Origin: Oscillospiraceae bacterium
GTDB lineage: Bacteria > Bacillota > Clostridia > Oscillospirales > Ruminococcaceae
NCBI GenBank assembly: GCA_016296505.1
Contig: JAEDJD010000001.1
Coordinates: forward strand, 1 to 64,000
Length of the DNA stretch: 64,000 nt
Direction of reading: 5' to 3'
Shown here piece by piece: positions 61,490 to 64,000 of this stretch (its first letter is position 1; the number at the start of each line of letters is the position of its first letter). The translations under genes and the position numbers were made by a program. The notes under the pieces were generated by a model. The model was not told where the DNA came from. It saw nothing but the letters and a program-made list of their open reading frames with translations, and searched no databases.

Positions 61490-62431
61490 ATGAATGCTGA
61501 TATTCAAAAACTGACGGAAAGCATCGGTAGTGTGATTATCGGAAAAGAGCAGGTAATCCGCTGCGTGATTGCCGGAATGCTCTGCAAGGGTCATATCTTG
61601 ATCGAGGATGTACCGGGCGTTGGCAAAACACAGCTTGCCGCAGCGCTTTCACGTTCTGTTGGCGGCAGCTTCAATCGTATTCAGCTAACGCCGGATGTTA
61701 TGCCCTCGGATATTACCGGATATTCGATGGTGAATCAGACAACCTTTGAATTGGAATACCGCGCTGGTGCTGCGATGTGTAATTTTCTGCTTGCGGACGA
61801 GATCAACCGCGCCTCTCCAAAAGTACAGTCTGCGCTTCTGGAGGCAATGGAGGAGCATCAGATTTCCATTGACGGCGTGACGCATAAGCTGCCGCAGCCC
61901 TTTATGGTGCTTGCAACGCAGAATCCAGTTGAAACCTATGGTACATATCATCTGCCGGAGGCGCAGATGGATCGCTTTTTCATGCGTGTGAGCATGGGGT
62001 ATCCGAGCGAGGATGAGGAGATGCAGATCCTAACGCGCACCGAGCATCATAATCCGCTTGAGAATATCAAGGGTGCGGTTTTGCATCCGGAGAATATCCT
62101 CAAATTGCAGGAGCAGATAGAGGGCGTTCATGTCAGTGAAGCCGTTCGGCGCTATATTCTGCAAATTGTCGCTGCGACCAGAAACCATAGCGCATTGACG
62201 CTCGGTGCGTCGCCGCGTGGCTCTATCGCGCTCTATAAGGCGACAAAGGCGAACGCATTTCTTTCTGGCAGAGATTATGCCCTGCCGGATGATGTCAAGG
62301 ATATGGCAGAGAGCGTATTGGCGCATCGTTTGATCCTTTCGCCGAAGGGAAAGTCTCAGATGGGCGATTCGCGTTACGTGATTGAGGACGTACTGGCTTC
62401 TGTCCCTGTGCCAATGGATTCTGAAAAATGA
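61490..62431 (+). CDS. MoxR-family AAA+ ATPase
   Basis: A 313-residue chaperone-like ATPase. Walker A is EDVPGVGKTQLA, Walker B LLADEINRASPKVQSALLEAMEE, and sensor 1 is ATQNPVE. The ATG at 61490 follows AAAGGA; an upstream in-frame extension lies over the promoter. MoxR proteins act with VWA or DUF58 partners in envelope maturation; a DUF58 gene overlaps its stop by 4 bases here, and a membrane protein follows. Confidence 0.93.
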   Translation: MNADIQKLTESIGSVIIGKEQVIRCVIAGMLCKGHILIEDVPGVGKTQLAAALSRSVGGSFNRIQLTPDVMPSDITGYSMVNQTTFELEYRAGAAMCNFLLADEINRASPKVQSALLEAMEEHQISIDGVTHKLPQPFMVLATQNPVETYGTYHLPEAQMDRFFMRVSMGYPSEDEEMQILTRTEHHNPLENIKGAVLHPENILKLQEQIEGVHVSEAVRRYILQIVAATRNHSALTLGASPRGSIALYKATKANAFLSGRDYALPDDVKDMAESVLAHRLILSPKGKSQMGDSRYVIEDVLASVPVPMDSEK

Positions 62432-63723
62432 CGATCGGGTATATTGGTACACTCATCATCGCACTGTTTTTCATGTACAGTATGGATGGCAGTATTGGCG
62501 TGATGATGATGAGCTTTTTGATTTTGATGCCGTTGATTTCGGTTATCATGACGCTGATCGTCCGCAAAAGTCTCAAAATCACGCTGGAGGTTCCGGATTC
62601 TGCCGGAAAACAGCAGCCTGTTTCTGCGATCATCCGATTGGAAAAGACAACGATTTTGCCCGTGCCTTTTCTGCGCATGAATTTGAACGCAGACGCGCAT
62701 TTTGATGCGCTGAATCCGGAAGCGGATCCGCTTCCGATGAAGCCGGATGAACGAAGCTGTTCAAGCGGACAATATCATCGAAAATATCGCCGTTGGAAAA
62801 AGTTGCGGAAAACACAGCTTTTGCCGGACACGCTGCCGCTTTGTCTTTCCATGGGAACGGCGCGGAATGCAACATACCGGATACGGCTCAATCCGCGGTT
62901 CTGCGGCAGAGGAACCGTTTCTCTGGATGATATTCGACTTTCGGATTATTTTGCAATGTTCCAGCTGAAGCTGCGTATGGAATTGCGGGCGCATCTGCTG
63001 ATTACGCCGGAGATTCCGGAGTTGAAAGCGAATTCGGTGCTGTTCCGTTCTGTCTCGACAGAAATTGCTGCGGCAGACGAGGAGACGGAAGCAATGCCAA
63101 CGCATTCCGCGTCTGCGATGCCGGGCTATGAGCATCGGGATTATATTCCGGGAGATTCGCTCAAGCGTATCAACTGGAAGTTATCTTCAAAGCGGCGTCA
63201 TCTGATGGTGCGGCAGGATGAGCCGATTGCATTGGCACGACTGTCTGTTGTACTGGATTTTCGGCGTGATAATAGAGAGATTCCACTCGAAAAGCGTCTG
63301 GCTGCGGAAGAACAGCTGATTGAAACAGCCTTGGGTTTTCTGATGCTTTGTGCGCGTTATGGATATCCCTGCAAGCTGCATTATCTGGATGCTTTGGGCG
63401 AGTGGGAAAACTTTTCGATTGATGACGGCGAGCAGCTTGCCGTTGAGTCTGTCAACCTGTTGCGCGGAGGATTCCGTTCTGCGGAACAGATTGCGGCATC
63501 TTCACAGCTACCGCCTGCGCTGCTGCAGGAAGCGGGGTGTGTTTTGCTCTATTTTACTGCGAATGCCGCTGCTGAGACTGCTGCGGCGCTCGAATCGTTT
63601 TCTGCGCAGTTGTATTGGATTGTGCCAGAGCAGGACGCCGAGATTTGCACTGTACCGAAAAACGGCTCTTTCTGGCTAGTGACGCAGGATCATTGTCTTG
63701 TGCAGGCGGGCGGAGAGGTCTGA
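62428..63723 (+). CDS. DUF58 domain membrane protein
   Basis: A 431-residue protein with one or two N-terminal membrane segments (about 1-50) and a DUF58 domain marked by GYEHRDYIPGDSLKRINWKLSSK at about 230-252. DUF58 proteins are VWA-like partners of MoxR ATPases. The start overlaps the moxR stop (ATGA). The region at about 105-130 is basic. The role in envelope or secretion is established only in outline. Confidence 0.88.
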   Translation: MTIGYIGTLIIALFFMYSMDGSIGVMMMSFLILMPLISVIMTLIVRKSLKITLEVPDSAGKQQPVSAIIRLEKTTILPVPFLRMNLNADAHFDALNPEADPLPMKPDERSCSSGQYHRKYRRWKKLRKTQLLPDTLPLCLSMGTARNATYRIRLNPRFCGRGTVSLDDIRLSDYFAMFQLKLRMELRAHLLITPEIPELKANSVLFRSVSTEIAAADEETEAMPTHSASAMPGYEHRDYIPGDSLKRINWKLSSKRRHLMVRQDEPIALARLSVVLDFRRDNREIPLEKRLAAEEQLIETALGFLMLCARYGYPCKLHYLDALGEWENFSIDDGEQLAVESVNLLRGGFRSAEQIAASSQLPPALLQEAGCVLLYFTANAAAETAAALESFSAQLYWIVPEQDAEICTVPKNGSFWLVTQDHCLVQAGGEV

Positions 63724-63752
63724 GCCGCTGCTTCAATTTATACTGAAATCTG

Positions 63753-64000
63753 GTGAGAAAATTGAGAACCGAAGGTTTGATTCAAAGATATCCGCTTTTA
63801 CGGAAGCTGATTCAGCCCAAACGAATTCCGCTGTTATTTTCCGTCACAATCGTTTCCAGTATCTTCTATTATTATGCGCCGAAGCTCACATGGCTCTGGA
63901 TTATTCTTTCGCTCGTGGTTCAGGCGATGTTGTTTCACTTGTTTGATTATGTCAAGAAACATCCGTTACGCGGCGGTATTGTATTTTTATTGGTGGGCGC
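63753..64000 (+). CDS. Membrane protein, N-terminal part, cut by the window (third gene of the MoxR cluster)
   Basis: An open frame runs from GTG 63753 (or TTG 63762) to the window end without a stop: a basic N-terminus (RYPLLRKLIQPKR) and at least two hydrophobic segments (IPLLFSVTIVSSIFYYYA, TWLWIILSLVVQAMLFHLF). In MoxR-DUF58 clusters the third gene usually encodes a transglutaminase-like membrane protein; that fits but cannot be confirmed from this fragment. The start codon is uncertain, with no good ribosome binding site. Confidence 0.6.
   Translation, partial: MRKLRTEGLIQRYPLLRKLIQPKRIPLLFSVTIVSSIFYYYAPKLTWLWIILSLVVQAMLFHLFDYVKKHPLRGGIVFLLVG

Overview
The window looks like chromosomal DNA of a fibre-degrading Firmicute of the Ruminococcus / Oscillospiraceae type. 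The evidence is an IspH-ribosomal protein S1 fusion gene, a Firmicutes-style fab cluster with FabK as enoyl reductase, a DnaD-DnaC pair, sigma-A promoters (TTGACA-17-TATAAT class), a CIRCE-controlled hrcA-grpE-dnaK-dnaJ cluster, and several secreted proteins with dockerin modules (M6 protease, CE4 esterase, pectate lyase, a cohesin-like/dockerin protein). The species assignment is inference.

Layout: 1-800 is the eroded edge of a mobilizable element (MobC tail, relaxase stub) and a frameshifted YbjN-like gene. 950-8866 (minus) is the fatty-acid synthesis operon tetR-fabH-acpP-fabK-fabD-fabG-fabF-fabZ-accD-accA, with a strong promoter and a perfect 16-bp palindrome in front of the TetR gene; accB and accC are absent. 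9.1-12.3 kb has mscL, a zinc-ribbon protein, a VanY-like protein that has lost its zinc ligands, and an LCP-like protein. 12.4-15.9 kb (minus) is a dnaD-dnaC-kinase-SLOG operon. 16-25 kb carries a secreted M6 protease with an N-terminal dockerin, a 1206-residue membrane protein, and a three-gene operon of two paralogous membrane proteins plus a binding-protein/VWA protein. 25-30 kb (minus) is a zinc-ribbon protein, DacA, a lipoprotein and IspH-S1. 30-32.3 kb holds a CE4 esterase and a probable structured RNA with its own promoter and terminator.

32.8-36 kb has DUF1292, a YihY-like protein, a small membrane protein plus site-2 protease, and a MinD-like ATPase. 36-37.1 kb is an M4 metalloprotease interrupted by an in-frame TAG. 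37.6-42.4 kb is the str cluster (rpsL, rpsG, fusA, tuf). 42.5-48.8 kb has the cohesin-like/dockerin protein, metG, rpmE, a phosphohexomutase and a HAD phosphatase. 48.85-50.1 kb is a 60-residue peptide next to a radical SAM/SPASM enzyme, the best candidate here for an undescribed peptide-modification system. It is followed by a lipoprotein-GH5-lipoprotein operon and a large dockerin pectate lyase. 56.2-61.3 kb is the heat-shock cluster, with an extra 38-codon membrane peptide between dnaK and dnaJ. The right edge is a MoxR-DUF58-membrane protein cluster, the last gene cut by the window.

Start codons were adjusted by hand where a ribosome binding site decided the matter. All family names rest on motif recognition by eye; no database search was run. 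No tRNA, rRNA, CRISPR array or insertion sequence was recognised.
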